A stretch of DNA of 39,404 nt from an uncultured Lachnospiraceae bacterium (GCA_947177885.1 CAMWWF010000002.1:1-39404), one strand, 5' to 3'. Positions 16,199-23,996 are shown, counted from the stretch's first letter. The notes: a model not told the origin generated them from the sequence alone. Numbers and translations: made by a program.

Positions 16199-18613
16199 TT
16201 ATCTTACTCTTGTGGCTCTTCTCTTTATAAAGAAGATCACTGCTATGGGCAGGATCAGAAGCATGGTTCCCGGTTCCGAATATGCCCGGTATCCGCCTCC
16301 CACAGCCAGCCCCGATACTCTCTGGGGCAGGGGAAGCGCCTGATCCACATCCGTGCTTTCTCCCTCCGTATTCCGTATGATCTCGGAGACTGCTACAAAG
16401 GAAGTATATGGTGTGACCATATTATACTCCAGACCGAGCTGTGTGATCTCATCTTTCACCGACTCATCATTCCGGATACTGCCGTACCCCGCGATCCTGT
16501 CCAGACGGGTTCTCGCCCACAGATATCGGATGGCTTCGCTCTCCATATCCACCGTCACATTGCTCACAGGGATCTCCTGGATATATTCTTCGTCACCCGC
16601 TTTGCCGGTTATGGTAATGGTCCCGCCGGGTTTTCCCCGCCACTTGCCGAAGAATACAATGGGCTGAGCCGCATATAAAACAGATGGCACGGAAGGCTCC
16701 ACATCATAGACCTCAAAGCCTCTGTAAGTGATCGCAATATCCGTGAGCAGAGGAGCTTCTATGTAAGTGCGGAAAGTCGCTGCTGACTCCGCCGCATCTT
16801 CGCTGTCCGTCACAATGAAAGATTCTCCCAGCCCGCAGCCCGCAATCTGTTTGATCAGATAATCATTGACCGAGCTTCCGATGCCGAAGGAGAAGAAGCT
16901 GGCACTGTCCATGTTTTCGGTAATGCAGGAAATGATTTCGCTTTCATTGGAAATATATCCGTCAGTTATGATAACAATACTTCGGGCCGTATCTTCCTCC
17001 TTGGGTATGGCTATGGCCTCCTCCAGCGCAGGAAGCAGTGAAGTCCCTCCGCCGCCTTCCTGTTCATCGATCATCTCAGTAGCCGCCCTGATATTTCGTG
17101 CAGTGGCAGAAAGTGAATTGGGAGAAAGCAGGGTGGAGTCATTGGCAAACAGGATCAGGTTGAAGGTATCCTTCTCATTCAGATTTGTGACCAGATCCCG
17201 GATCAGCTCTTTGGCAGTATCCAGAGGATAACCGAACATGGAACCGGAGACATCCAGCACAAAAATATATTCTCTGGGAGGAATATCCTCCGGGTCATAT
17301 CTCTCGGGAGGCTGTATCGTCAGCATAAAGAAATTTTCAGCCTGCGAAGTTTCATTGGATGCCCTGCTGCCTGATAGAACAAGTCCGCTCCGGATCGCTT
17401 CACCGGTCAGCCTATATTTTAAGATAAAGTCTCTGTTTCCCGCATAATTGTCCGGATCGGCCAGTGTGATCTGCGCGGTGGAATCATCCGTTTTATTGAT
17501 GCGGATCGCGTGTGTTTTGCTTGTCACCTCAGCAATGGGAACGCCTGTGGAAAGATTCACGGTAATATTGTAGTCGCCTGGAGGCGTCGTACCGGCCGCC
17601 AGATACGGACTCGCGATCCAGTCGTCATCGGAATCACCGGAACCTTCTCCGCCGGCACCGGTCTCACCGGATTTACCATTTGCTTTGGAGTCTCCGTCTG
17701 CACCAGAGAAATGATTGTCATTGCCGCCAGCCCTGTCACTGCCGGACACCATACCGCTTCCGTTGCCGTCGGATACCGTATCTTCCCTGCCGCCGTCAGA
17801 CGGGGAATTTTCCCTGTCACTGTCAGATGCGGAACTTACCTTATCACTGTCAGACGAAGAGTTTTCCCTGTCACTGTCAGATGTGGAACTTCCCTCATCA
17901 CTGTCAGATGCTGCAAGCGGAGCAAAACGGGGCCCCACAACCGTAGGAAACACAAATTCATAGATATGTTCTCTGGGCGTGATCAGTTCCGTGTAATGCA
18001 ACTCTATATTAACAGTGTCCCCGGGCATGATATTCGCCACATCCATGGTAAACACATTGGGTCTCTTCTGCTCCATCAGGGAAGCGCTCTTGCCTTCACT
18101 CTTGGCCTCCTCATACTCCACTTTCGCTTCCTCTTTCTCTTTGATCTGGGCAGTGATCTTCTCATTGCCGATCACCATTGTCATTCCATGGACAGTGACA
18201 CCGGAAGAAGTGGGAAATACATAGCTGGCATTTATAGGGGTATCGCCCTCGTTCACATAGGTCTGTGTCACATATGTCTCGGCGATCATACCATTAATAT
18301 TTGTGACCACATCGGTTGATCTCAGGGGAAAATGTTCCACGGAGGAAGCATCGTCCTCCGCGCCCCGGATGATAAAATAGGGGGCAAGAAGCTTGTCCTC
18401 CTCACCTTCCTCCGCTTCGTCAGTGTCGTTGGTATCATCACCGGCAACGGCACTGGCGTCACCGCTGTTGCCACTACCGTTACTGCCGCCTGAATTATTT
18501 TTCTCCGCGGCACAGACGGCCGGACAGCTTGCAACAAAAAGCAGCAGCGCCAGAATACAGCATATCCACTTTCTGCACTGTCTCATAAAGCTTTCTTCTC
18601 TCGTAATGTTCAT
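16199..18613 (-). CDS. Secreted VIT-VWA domain protein with SEP-type C-terminal exosortase signal
   Basis: The 804-residue protein has, in order: a signal peptide (about 11-36, ending near CAAEK); a Gly/Ser/Asp/Glu-rich stretch (37-72); a VIT (inter-alpha-trypsin) domain (about 76-225); a Ser/Asp/Gly linker with imperfect repeats (about 236-332); and a VWA domain (about 447-620) with the metal-binding DVSGS (Asp454, Ser456, Ser458) and ITDG. A further beta-rich region precedes the C-terminal tail Tyr-Ser-Glu-Pro-Gly-Thr (778-783), a hydrophobic helix and RRATRVR. That tail is PEP-CTERM-like and not LPXTG. AAGGAGG precedes the ATG. The protein is inferred to be processed by the adjacent exosortase and displayed outside the membrane, perhaps as an adhesin. 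Confidence 0.88.
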   Translation of the reverse strand: MNITREESFMRQCRKWICCILALLLFVASCPAVCAAEKNNSGGSNGSGNSGDASAVAGDDTNDTDEAEEGEEDKLLAPYFIIRGAEDDASSVEHFPLRSTDVVTNINGMIAETYVTQTYVNEGDTPINASYVFPTSSGVTVHGMTMVIGNEKITAQIKEKEEAKVEYEEAKSEGKSASLMEQKRPNVFTMDVANIMPGDTVNIELHYTELITPREHIYEFVFPTVVGPRFAPLAASDSDEGSSTSDSDRENSSSDSDKVSSASDSDRENSPSDGGREDTVSDGNGSGMVSGSDRAGGNDNHFSGADGDSKANGKSGETGAGGEGSGDSDDDWIASPYLAAGTTPPGDYNITVNLSTGVPIAEVTSKTHAIRINKTDDSTAQITLADPDNYAGNRDFILKYRLTGEAIRSGLVLSGSRASNETSQAENFFMLTIQPPERYDPEDIPPREYIFVLDVSGSMFGYPLDTAKELIRDLVTNLNEKDTFNLILFANDSTLLSPNSLSATARNIRAATEMIDEQEGGGGTSLLPALEEAIAIPKEEDTARSIVIITDGYISNESEIISCITENMDSASFFSFGIGSSVNDYLIKQIAGCGLGESFIVTDSEDAAESAATFRTYIEAPLLTDIAITYRGFEVYDVEPSVPSVLYAAQPIVFFGKWRGKPGGTITITGKAGDEEYIQEIPVSNVTVDMESEAIRYLWARTRLDRIAGYGSIRNDESVKDEITQLGLEYNMVTPYTSFVAVSEIIRNTEGESTDVDQALPLPQRVSGLAVGGGYRAYSEPGTMLLILPIAVIFFIKRRATRVR
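17780..17910 (-). repeat. Imperfect Ser-Asp repeat DNA in the VIT-VWA linker
   Basis: Units ending in cactgtcagatg-like sequence recur at roughly 30-36 base intervals and encode SDSD-containing blocks such as SDSDRENSSSDSD. Such repeats change copy number readily by slippage and resemble the flexible stalks of surface adhesins. Confidence 0.6.
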
Positions 18614-18750
18614 TGCGGACCTCCTTGGAATATCACTACATGACTCGTATTCTGAGAATAATCATAGAATGGCAATGCACAAAATGTGCATCAGAATTTC
18701 CACATATTGGCATCAGATTTCAATCATTTTTGCATCATTTGACGGAAAAA

Positions 18751-18775
18751 GCTTTTCCTCACAGGGAAAAATTTT
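18751..18775 (-). terminator. Possible terminator overlapping the end of the truncated flagellin
   Basis: On the minus strand TTTTTCCC and GGAAAAG can pair around the TGA stop and are followed by CTTTTT. The stem is short and A/T-rich. The 145-base gap to the VIT-VWA gene also has ATGCACA-aaa-TGTGCAT at 18675-18691. Confidence 0.4.
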
Positions 18776-19955
18776 TGATCATGAGAAGTTGACAAAATGA
18801 TCTATCGGCATCTTCCAGGTAAAGACCTCCCTTGTATACACCATACTCATCAAAGTAAGCTGACATATCCGCATCTTCTGCCAGAGCCGGAGATGTAGTC
18901 GTATTTCCGGTACGGATAGGTGTTCCCTTTGCCTCAAAGTAGTTGCCCAGGTCTTTTTCGTCAATCTTATTCGCGGTGTCATTCACCACCTGATCGCCAT
19001 GTTCGCCGTTCTTATCTGCAGGCACCTTGTACAGCATTGCGCCGTCCTTATACTTCAAGTTGCCGCCAGCGTCTAACTCCACATACTTGTCAACAGTTCC
19101 GGTGGTTGCTGCTGATGCCGCTGTACCTTTCACTACATCTGTACCATTGGAAGTCGTTCCACCGCCTGCATTTTCGAGTGTAGCATTTCCTGCCGTCACA
19201 AAAGTCAGACCTGCCTTTGCGGTAACAGTCCCATCATCGGCCAGATCAAAATAAGTAGCAAGATTTGCATCTGTCACTTCCACATGATCCGTTGCCGCCG
19301 TACCGCCACCAGTGGGGCTTACGAATAATTTATTTGCTCCAAGTGTTGCTGTATCTAATGCCATGGATGCCGCAGCAGCTCCAGTGGAAGCCGTAACAGC
19401 GTCTGTCTCGCCTACACCATACGCGTCCTGCCCTGCCTTGACAGTGATCTGCATTTCCATCAGTTTCTTTGCTGCATCATTCATGGTAACCGTCTGCTTA
19501 ACAGCCGGTGTCTCCGCAGGCGTTCCGTTGGCATCCTGTGCACCCTTCAGCAGATAAATCTCATTGAACTTTGTGGTCTCGGACACACGGTCGATCTCAT
19601 CGATCAGGGCGTCAACCTCGCTCTGGATATAAGCGCGCTCCTCGTCAGAGTTGGTTCCGTTTGCGGACTTGGTTGCCAGCTCATTCATTCTCTGGAGCAT
19701 ATCGTGTACTTCGGTCAGCGCACCTTCTGCAGTCTGTACTGCACTGATACCATCCTGTGCGTTCAGAGAAGCCTGGGTCAGACCTCTGATCTGGCGTCTC
19801 ATTTTCTCGGAAATTGCCAGACCTGCCGCGTCATCTGCCGCGCGATTGATCTTATAACCGGATGATAACTTCTCGGTGGACTTTGCCTGTGACGCGGTGG
19901 TCAGACCAAGCATTCTGTTAGAGTTCATTGCTGTTAAATTGTGCTGTACTACCAT
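18759..19955 (-). CDS. Flagellin lacking the C-terminal D0/D1 domain
   Basis: The first 140 residues are a textbook flagellin N-terminus: VVQHNLTAMNSNRMLG, LSSGYKINRAADDAAGLAISEKMRRQIRGL, then QDGISAVQTAEGAL. Residues about 145-380 are a Thr/Ala/Gly-rich variable domain. The protein then ends after only a short tail, SFCQLLMIKNFSL, with none of the conserved C-terminal helices (the NRLEH and SRIRDTD type) needed for filament assembly. The bases after the stop do not encode them in any frame on this strand. AAGGAGG precedes the ATG. It follows csrA on the same strand. It is either a degraded gene or a product with another role; the intact start and leader argue that it is still expressed. Confidence 0.85.
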   Translation of the reverse strand: MVVQHNLTAMNSNRMLGLTTASQAKSTEKLSSGYKINRAADDAAGLAISEKMRRQIRGLTQASLNAQDGISAVQTAEGALTEVHDMLQRMNELATKSANGTNSDEERAYIQSEVDALIDEIDRVSETTKFNEIYLLKGAQDANGTPAETPAVKQTVTMNDAAKKLMEMQITVKAGQDAYGVGETDAVTASTGAAAASMALDTATLGANKLFVSPTGGGTAATDHVEVTDANLATYFDLADDGTVTAKAGLTFVTAGNATLENAGGGTTSNGTDVVKGTAASAATTGTVDKYVELDAGGNLKYKDGAMLYKVPADKNGEHGDQVVNDTANKIDEKDLGNYFEAKGTPIRTGNTTTSPALAEDADMSAYFDEYGVYKGGLYLEDADRSFCQLLMIKNFSL

Positions 19956-20125
19956 AATTTTACCTCCTTGGCTTTACCTGATGTAAATCCGTTTACATCG
20001 GTGTGATCTGTTTATGATCCTTATTTTTCTGTTGCTATTGCATCCCCGCACATCCTGCATTTGAATGCGTCTCGCATCGTGTATGCATTCTTCACGGGGA
20101 CGCCTGTATAATGACCGGACAATCC
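19956..20125 (-). promoter_or_regulatory. Flagellin leader with predicted CsrA sites
   Basis: On the minus strand GATGTAAA-CGGA-TTTACATC (19999-19980) is a perfect 8-bp hairpin with GGA in the loop, the hallmark of CsrA binding. A second GGA is in the ribosome site itself, and further GGA motifs lie at 20018-20020, 20043-20045, 20053-20055 (in CAGGATGT, close to the CsrA consensus) and 20123-20125. CsrA bound to both the hairpin and the ribosome site would block translation, as known for hag in Bacillus. No clear sigma-28 promoter was found. Confidence 0.65.
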
Positions 20126-20171
20126 TGCCCCGCTGCCGGGCCCCTGACTGTGGAGCCGGGCCGTCCGGTTA

Positions 20172-20489
20172 TTACCTGATGGAATGAGTCTCCGGTTTTC
20201 TCATCTCTGCGGCATTGCTCTTTTTCGCCCCTGCTTTTGTATCCTTCTTCGCATCTGCCTTCTTCACATATTTCTCGGGATGCTCCTGCTCCGCATAATA
20301 TCTGGGAAGCTTTGCCCTTTCCTCCGGATCTGTGATGTTCTTTTCCAGCACCGTACTCCTGATGATATTCTTATCCCTGGGGGCATCCACCATAATTCTC
20401 AAATGCTTTCCCGTCCCGCCCAAAAACACCAGCCTGATGTCCTCGCCGATCATCAGATATTCTTCCGTACTTACTGTCAGTCTTAACAT
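20172..20489 (-). CDS. csrA: CsrA homologue with lysine-rich C-terminal extension
   Basis: Residues 1-52 align with CsrA (carbon storage regulator) without gaps: MLRLTVSTEEYLMIGEDIRL matches the family start, and the RNA-contacting Leu4 and Arg44 are both kept. The usual protein has 60-75 residues; this one has 105, with a tail from residue 53 that becomes rich in Lys, Ala and Glu. CsrA dimers bind GGA-containing hairpins in mRNA leaders and control translation; the flagellin directly downstream is the obvious target. AGGAGG is 5 bases before the ATG at 20489; the frame extends further to 20660 but that part has no family similarity. No fliW, the usual CsrA antagonist in Gram-positives, is in the window. 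Confidence 0.85.
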   Translation of the reverse strand: MLRLTVSTEEYLMIGEDIRLVFLGGTGKHLRIMVDAPRDKNIIRSTVLEKNITDPEERAKLPRYYAEQEHPEKYVKKADAKKDTKAGAKKSNAAEMRKPETHSIR

Positions 20490-20529
20490 GCCAACCTCCT
20501 TGTCGCTTCCAGCGATCCCTGCTTTTTTG

Positions 20530-20564
20530 CGAATGCAACTTTCTGGTACAGAATGTTGCATTCG
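20530..20564. repeat. 35-base near-perfect palindrome in the csrA leader
   Basis: CGAATGCAAC-t-TTCTG-gta-CAGAA-t-GTTGCATTCG pairs over 15 of 16 positions. On the plus strand it is followed by TTCTTTTTTT, giving the form of an intrinsic terminator, although no plus-strand gene precedes it. On the minus strand it would fold in the csrA 5' leader. Confidence 0.7.
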
Positions 20565-20652
20565 TTCTTTTTTTATGCAGATCGGAACGATCATTTTTGA
20601 AATGACGGGATCACGAACCCGCGTAAAAGCCCGTAAAGGCGGACATAAATAA

Positions 20653-20685
20653 TTCCACAAGCCTTAATTATACAGGCCTGTGGAA
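20653..20685 (-). terminator. Terminator after the GNAT acetyltransferase
   Basis: TTCCACAAGCCT pairs with AGGCCTGTGGAA (one mismatch) around a 9-base loop; on the minus strand it is followed by TTATTTAT. It separates the acetyltransferase from csrA. Confidence 0.65.
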
Positions 20686-20730
20686 CTATGCATATAAACC
20701 TATGTATGAGATACAGGGGAATGAATTGAT

Positions 20731-21477
20731 CTACCGGGAGTCAAAGGCCGTCATGTATCTGTAATGTTCCTTCCCCTCAATATTGATAACTCCCACATTA
20801 TAAAAACCCAGCTTTCTGCATAGATTTACAGAAGCATCATTCCCCGGGCGCACAAGTGCCTGCACCGCACCAAAACCAAGCGTCTCTTTACCATAATTCA
20901 GAACAGCCCGGCAGACCTCCTCCGCATAGCCCCTTCGCTGCCAGGGAACTCCTATGATAAAGCCGATCTCAGGCTCCTCAAATCCTTCCCTGCAAGAGAA
21001 ACCCGCCCTGCCGATCACAGCGCCGCTTTCCTTTTCCACCACGGTCCAGACACCGAACTCCCAGAAAGTATATACCTTTTCAATGTATTGCCGGATATAT
21101 TCCTTCTCCTGCTCTTTCTCCGGATAAAGATCTTCCATAAATGCGGTGATCATGGGATGATTATATATCTCGTAGAATTCCTCCACATCTTCCACGGTGG
21201 TCTCCCGGATCAGGCATCGCTCCGTTTCCAGAATAGTCCATGGCAGCCCCAGCAGTCTGCGGCAGACTTTTTTCATATAGTCCATGTCGATGTCTTCGGG
21301 ATCTTCCAACGCATAAAGAAAATCGGACAGATCCTGATCCCCATTATCCGGATGAAGACAGACCGCCACCGGCACCCCCGCAGCCCGCAGCTCACGCGCC
21401 CGGTTCGCACAGTCCGTAACCACAAATGTATGTTCTGTTCCATCTATATCCAATTGATATTCCTTATAGTAATACAA
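20731..21477 (-). CDS. GNAT N-acetyltransferase with an extra N-terminal domain
   Basis: Residues about 85-248 are a GNAT domain: LETERCLIRETTVEDVEEFYEI opens it, VIGRAGFS and EIGFIIGVPWQRRGYAEE form the acetyl-CoA pyrophosphate loop, and NLCRKLGFYNVG ends it. It resembles the RimJ/RimL type that acetylates amino groups of proteins or small molecules. The first 80 residues (VVTDCANRARELRAAGVPVAV and following) form a separate alpha/beta piece resembling a fragment of a HAD-like fold. No ATG lies near the start; a TTG at 21477 after AGGAGAGACAGGG is the best candidate. Substrate unknown. Confidence 0.8.
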   Translation of the reverse strand: MYYYKEYQLDIDGTEHTFVVTDCANRARELRAAGVPVAVCLHPDNGDQDLSDFLYALEDPEDIDMDYMKKVCRRLLGLPWTILETERCLIRETTVEDVEEFYEIYNHPMITAFMEDLYPEKEQEKEYIRQYIEKVYTFWEFGVWTVVEKESGAVIGRAGFSCREGFEEPEIGFIIGVPWQRRGYAEEVCRAVLNYGKETLGFGAVQALVRPGNDASVNLCRKLGFYNVGVINIEGKEHYRYMTAFDSR

Positions 21478-21566
21478 CTTCCCTGTCTCTCCTGTTTATT
21501 AATTAGCTTCTCACGGTCATAATTATACTATATTTTTTATTGATTTGACAGACTGAGAAAAGGTAC

Positions 21567-21595
21567 TTGCACATATACCTTATTTTGTGTATCAT
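21567..21595 (+). promoter_or_regulatory. Candidate promoter for the cyclophilin gene
   Basis: TTGCAC (21567-21572), a 17-base spacer and TATCAT (21590-21595) form a plausible sigma-A promoter. A TTGACA at 21545 has no matching -10. The resulting leader of about 170 bases contains CAGGCAAT and ATTGCCTG arms (near 21627 and 21670), a possible structured leader. Confidence 0.4.
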
Positions 21596-21769
21596 CTTAT
21601 GAGTGAAGTATGCTTTGATTCCCGCAGGCAATGAGTCAGGCGAGGCCTTGCGCTTTGCAGCGGAATAATTGCCTGTGTGCGGAACAGGCCTGAAAGGAAC
21701 GGATCGAAATAAGAACAGTCCCGAAACAAAAAGTAGGGACGGATTGTAAAATCAGAAAGGAAGCTTAAT

Positions 21770-22291
21770 ATGGAAAAAAATCCCGTAGTTACTGTTACAA
21801 TGAAAGACGGAGGCATTATAAAGCTGGAGCTGTATCCTGATGTAGCGCCCATTTCCGTCAACAATTTCATCAGCCTGATCAATAAGAAATTCTACGACGG
21901 TCTGATCTTCCATCGTGTTATCAGAGGTTTCATGATCCAGGGGGGCTGTCCTGACGGCACCGGCGCGGGGGATCCCGGCTACAGTATCAAAGGCGAATTT
22001 TCCCAGAATGGAGTGGAGAATACTTTAAAGCATACCGAAGGTGTTCTGTCCATGGCAAGATCCATGGATCCCAATTCCGCAGGCAGCCAGTTCTTCATCA
22101 TGCACAGGACAAGCCCCCATTTGGACGGCGCTTATGCGGCGTTTGGGAAAGTAATAGAAGGTATGGATGTGGTGAACCGCATTGCTGAGACAGCTACCGA
22201 TTTCTCTGACAAACCACTGGAAGATCAGGTGATGCAGAGTGTTACCGTTGATACTTTCGGTGTAGAATACCCGGAACCGGAAAAGTTCTGA
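21770..22291 (+). CDS. Cyclophilin-type peptidyl-prolyl cis-trans isomerase
   Basis: The 173-residue protein is a single cyclophilin domain without signal peptide. Active-site segments are FHRVIRGFMIQGG (catalytic Arg in FHR) and GSQFFIMHRTSPHLDGAYAAFGKV. It catalyses rotation of X-Pro bonds during protein folding in the cytoplasm. The length is usual for short bacterial cyclophilins. AGAAAGGAAG precedes the ATG. It stands alone on the plus strand between minus-strand genes. Confidence 0.95.
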   Translation: MEKNPVVTVTMKDGGIIKLELYPDVAPISVNNFISLINKKFYDGLIFHRVIRGFMIQGGCPDGTGAGDPGYSIKGEFSQNGVENTLKHTEGVLSMARSMDPNSAGSQFFIMHRTSPHLDGAYAAFGKVIEGMDVVNRIAETATDFSDKPLEDQVMQSVTVDTFGVEYPEPEKF

Positions 22292-22368
22292 AGCAGCGGA
22301 AACAGGTCAACTACGCCGACTTGGTCCATTGCTCTGCGAGCAATGTTTGCTCGCGGTAATAACGGCAG

Positions 22369-22408
22369 AAAGTCCCATAGGCCTTCCCTTATCGGCCTGT
22401 GGGACTTT
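22369..22408. terminator. Bidirectional terminator between cyclophilin and membrane glycosyltransferase-like gene
   Basis: AAAGTCCCATAGGCC pairs with GGCCTGTGGGACTTT along 15 bases (one G-T pair) around a 10-base loop. The stop codon of the minus-strand gene lies in the loop region. T-runs are short on both sides. Confidence 0.75.
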
Positions 22409-23996
22409 GTTTACTGCTCTTTCTGCTCCCAAGATACCGACACGCCTTCTGTAATGCAGCTCCAGCCTTCTTCACCGCCTGTTCGCTGCCATAAACCGCA
22501 AACGGGAACATCATCACATAGTATGGGAATATATATCTGCCCATTGCCTCGTAGATCACGCTGAACAAAAACCCTCCAATGATAGTAATGGCGAATACAT
22601 GCTGCAAAATATTACTGTCTTTTTTCACCAAAAAGAAAAAGTAGCACAACATTCCGAAAAACACGATAAACTGTATTCGGTCACTGACAAACACTACCAC
22701 GAAGTGTAAGTCCCCGCTCAGCCTGGCTGCCAGCGATCCCGCATCCGGTTTCAGTTCTTCCCGGTATCTCGTATTATAATACAAGGACTGATATAGAGGA
22801 TCATTCCACTGGGAAAGGATCTTTTCACGGAAAAACAAATTTGCATAATCAGGATTCTCCCGGAAGAACTGCAGTCTCTCCCGCAGGTTTTCCATTGCTG
22901 CCGCAACAGTCCGGTCATAGTCATATTCATTCTCCCAGGCAACCTGCTTTGGGTAATCGTTATACCAGCCGTAGCTTTCATTTGACTCCTGCATTCCCAT
23001 GGCAATACAGGTCACAATGGGAATTCCATCATAATGTTCATATCCGGAACGAATCTCATATATTTTGTATATTCCCTGATAAGTCCCATAAGTAAGCACC
23101 ACTGTCAAAAGGAATGCAAGCACGATCTTCAGATCTTTCCGCTTCAGGGCATACAGCACCGCCGCAATTCCTAATGCCACCAACAGAATAAGGGAATGTA
23201 TACGGACCAGCATGGAAAATACCAGTGCACACACGATCACAACCAGATAACGCCTTTTTTCTCCCTTGCAGTATTTCAGAAGCATCCAGCCCGCCAAAAG
23301 TGTAAAAAAGACACCCGGAACATCCCCGTATACCCACGAAGTATAAAAGATCAAGGGCAGGCAGCCCATCATCAGAAGATTGTATGCAACAACTGTAGCC
23401 GTATGATCCGTCAGCTCCGACACGATCCGGTATCCCAGATACACAATACCCATGGCCAGAACAGCACACAGATATTCAAAAGCATAATAATTATAAGTCC
23501 CCACCACAACGAACAGAAGCTCCACCAACACGATCAGGCCAAGCTGATAGGGAAATATTCCACAATAAGCTCCCGGACCGGAGAGGTGCTCATAATTTCC
23601 TTCTATAAAATAAGAAGCTGCTCCATATATAAATGCCTGGTCGCCTTCCGGCACCCTGTCAGCAGAAAATATCCACCAGAAACCTGCGACGCCCACCCAT
23701 AGCACAGCCATATAAAGCGACGCTCTGCGCAGGATGATATGTACTTTTCCGTTCGTGCGCTTCTCCAGCATTTCCAGCAGAATGAGTACACCAAATGCCG
23801 CCGCCAGCCCCAGAAGATTCCACAGCATGGAATCCTCCATATTGACTGGTATTATTTCACCTCCCGGCTTCATGTAATATGTATAGCGCAAAGAATACCA
23901 GGTCAGCAGGAGGAATATAAAACTGCCAACGATCTTCACCACATAATTTCCCGCACCATAAAGGCATGAGATCATTTTTTCTGTCCTGTCTTTCAT
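22389..23996 (-). CDS. Polytopic membrane protein, PMT/ArnT-like glycosyltransferase
   Basis: This 535-residue protein has about eleven hydrophobic segments. A periplasm-facing-type loop after the third segment has ADRVPEGDQAFIYGAASYF, which recalls the acidic first loop of GT39/GT83 (PMT/ArnT) lipid-linked sugar transferases. A large soluble part (about 330-430) with YGWYNDYPKQVAWENEY precedes the last helices. Such enzymes move a sugar from a polyprenyl phosphate to protein, lipid or wall polymer outside the membrane. The exact family is not certain. GAGGAG precedes the ATG, and a near-consensus promoter stands just upstream, so it forms a single-gene unit. Confidence 0.65.
   Translation of the reverse strand: MKDRTEKMISCLYGAGNYVVKIVGSFIFLLLTWYSLRYTYYMKPGGEIIPVNMEDSMLWNLLGLAAAFGVLILLEMLEKRTNGKVHIILRRASLYMAVLWVGVAGFWWIFSADRVPEGDQAFIYGAASYFIEGNYEHLSGPGAYCGIFPYQLGLIVLVELLFVVVGTYNYYAFEYLCAVLAMGIVYLGYRIVSELTDHTATVVAYNLLMMGCLPLIFYTSWVYGDVPGVFFTLLAGWMLLKYCKGEKRRYLVVIVCALVFSMLVRIHSLILLVALGIAAVLYALKRKDLKIVLAFLLTVVLTYGTYQGIYKIYEIRSGYEHYDGIPIVTCIAMGMQESNESYGWYNDYPKQVAWENEYDYDRTVAAAMENLRERLQFFRENPDYANLFFREKILSQWNDPLYQSLYYNTRYREELKPDAGSLAARLSGDLHFVVVFVSDRIQFIVFFGMLCYFFFLVKKDSNILQHVFAITIIGGFLFSVIYEAMGRYIFPYYVMMFPFAVYGSEQAVKKAGAALQKACRYLGSRKSSKQSPTGR

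Noticed and set aside
16199..16290. LPXTG-type sortase signal at the end of the VIT-VWA protein
   Set aside because: No LPXTG or variant is present; the tail has Ser-Glu-Pro before the hydrophobic helix instead.
17780..17910. Possible CRISPR array
   Set aside because: The repeats are imperfect, in frame and coding, with no unique spacers of constant size and no cas genes.
17510..18319. Repetitive Arg/Thr-rich open frames on the plus strand
   Set aside because: They mirror the Ser/Asp repeat DNA of the VIT-VWA gene.
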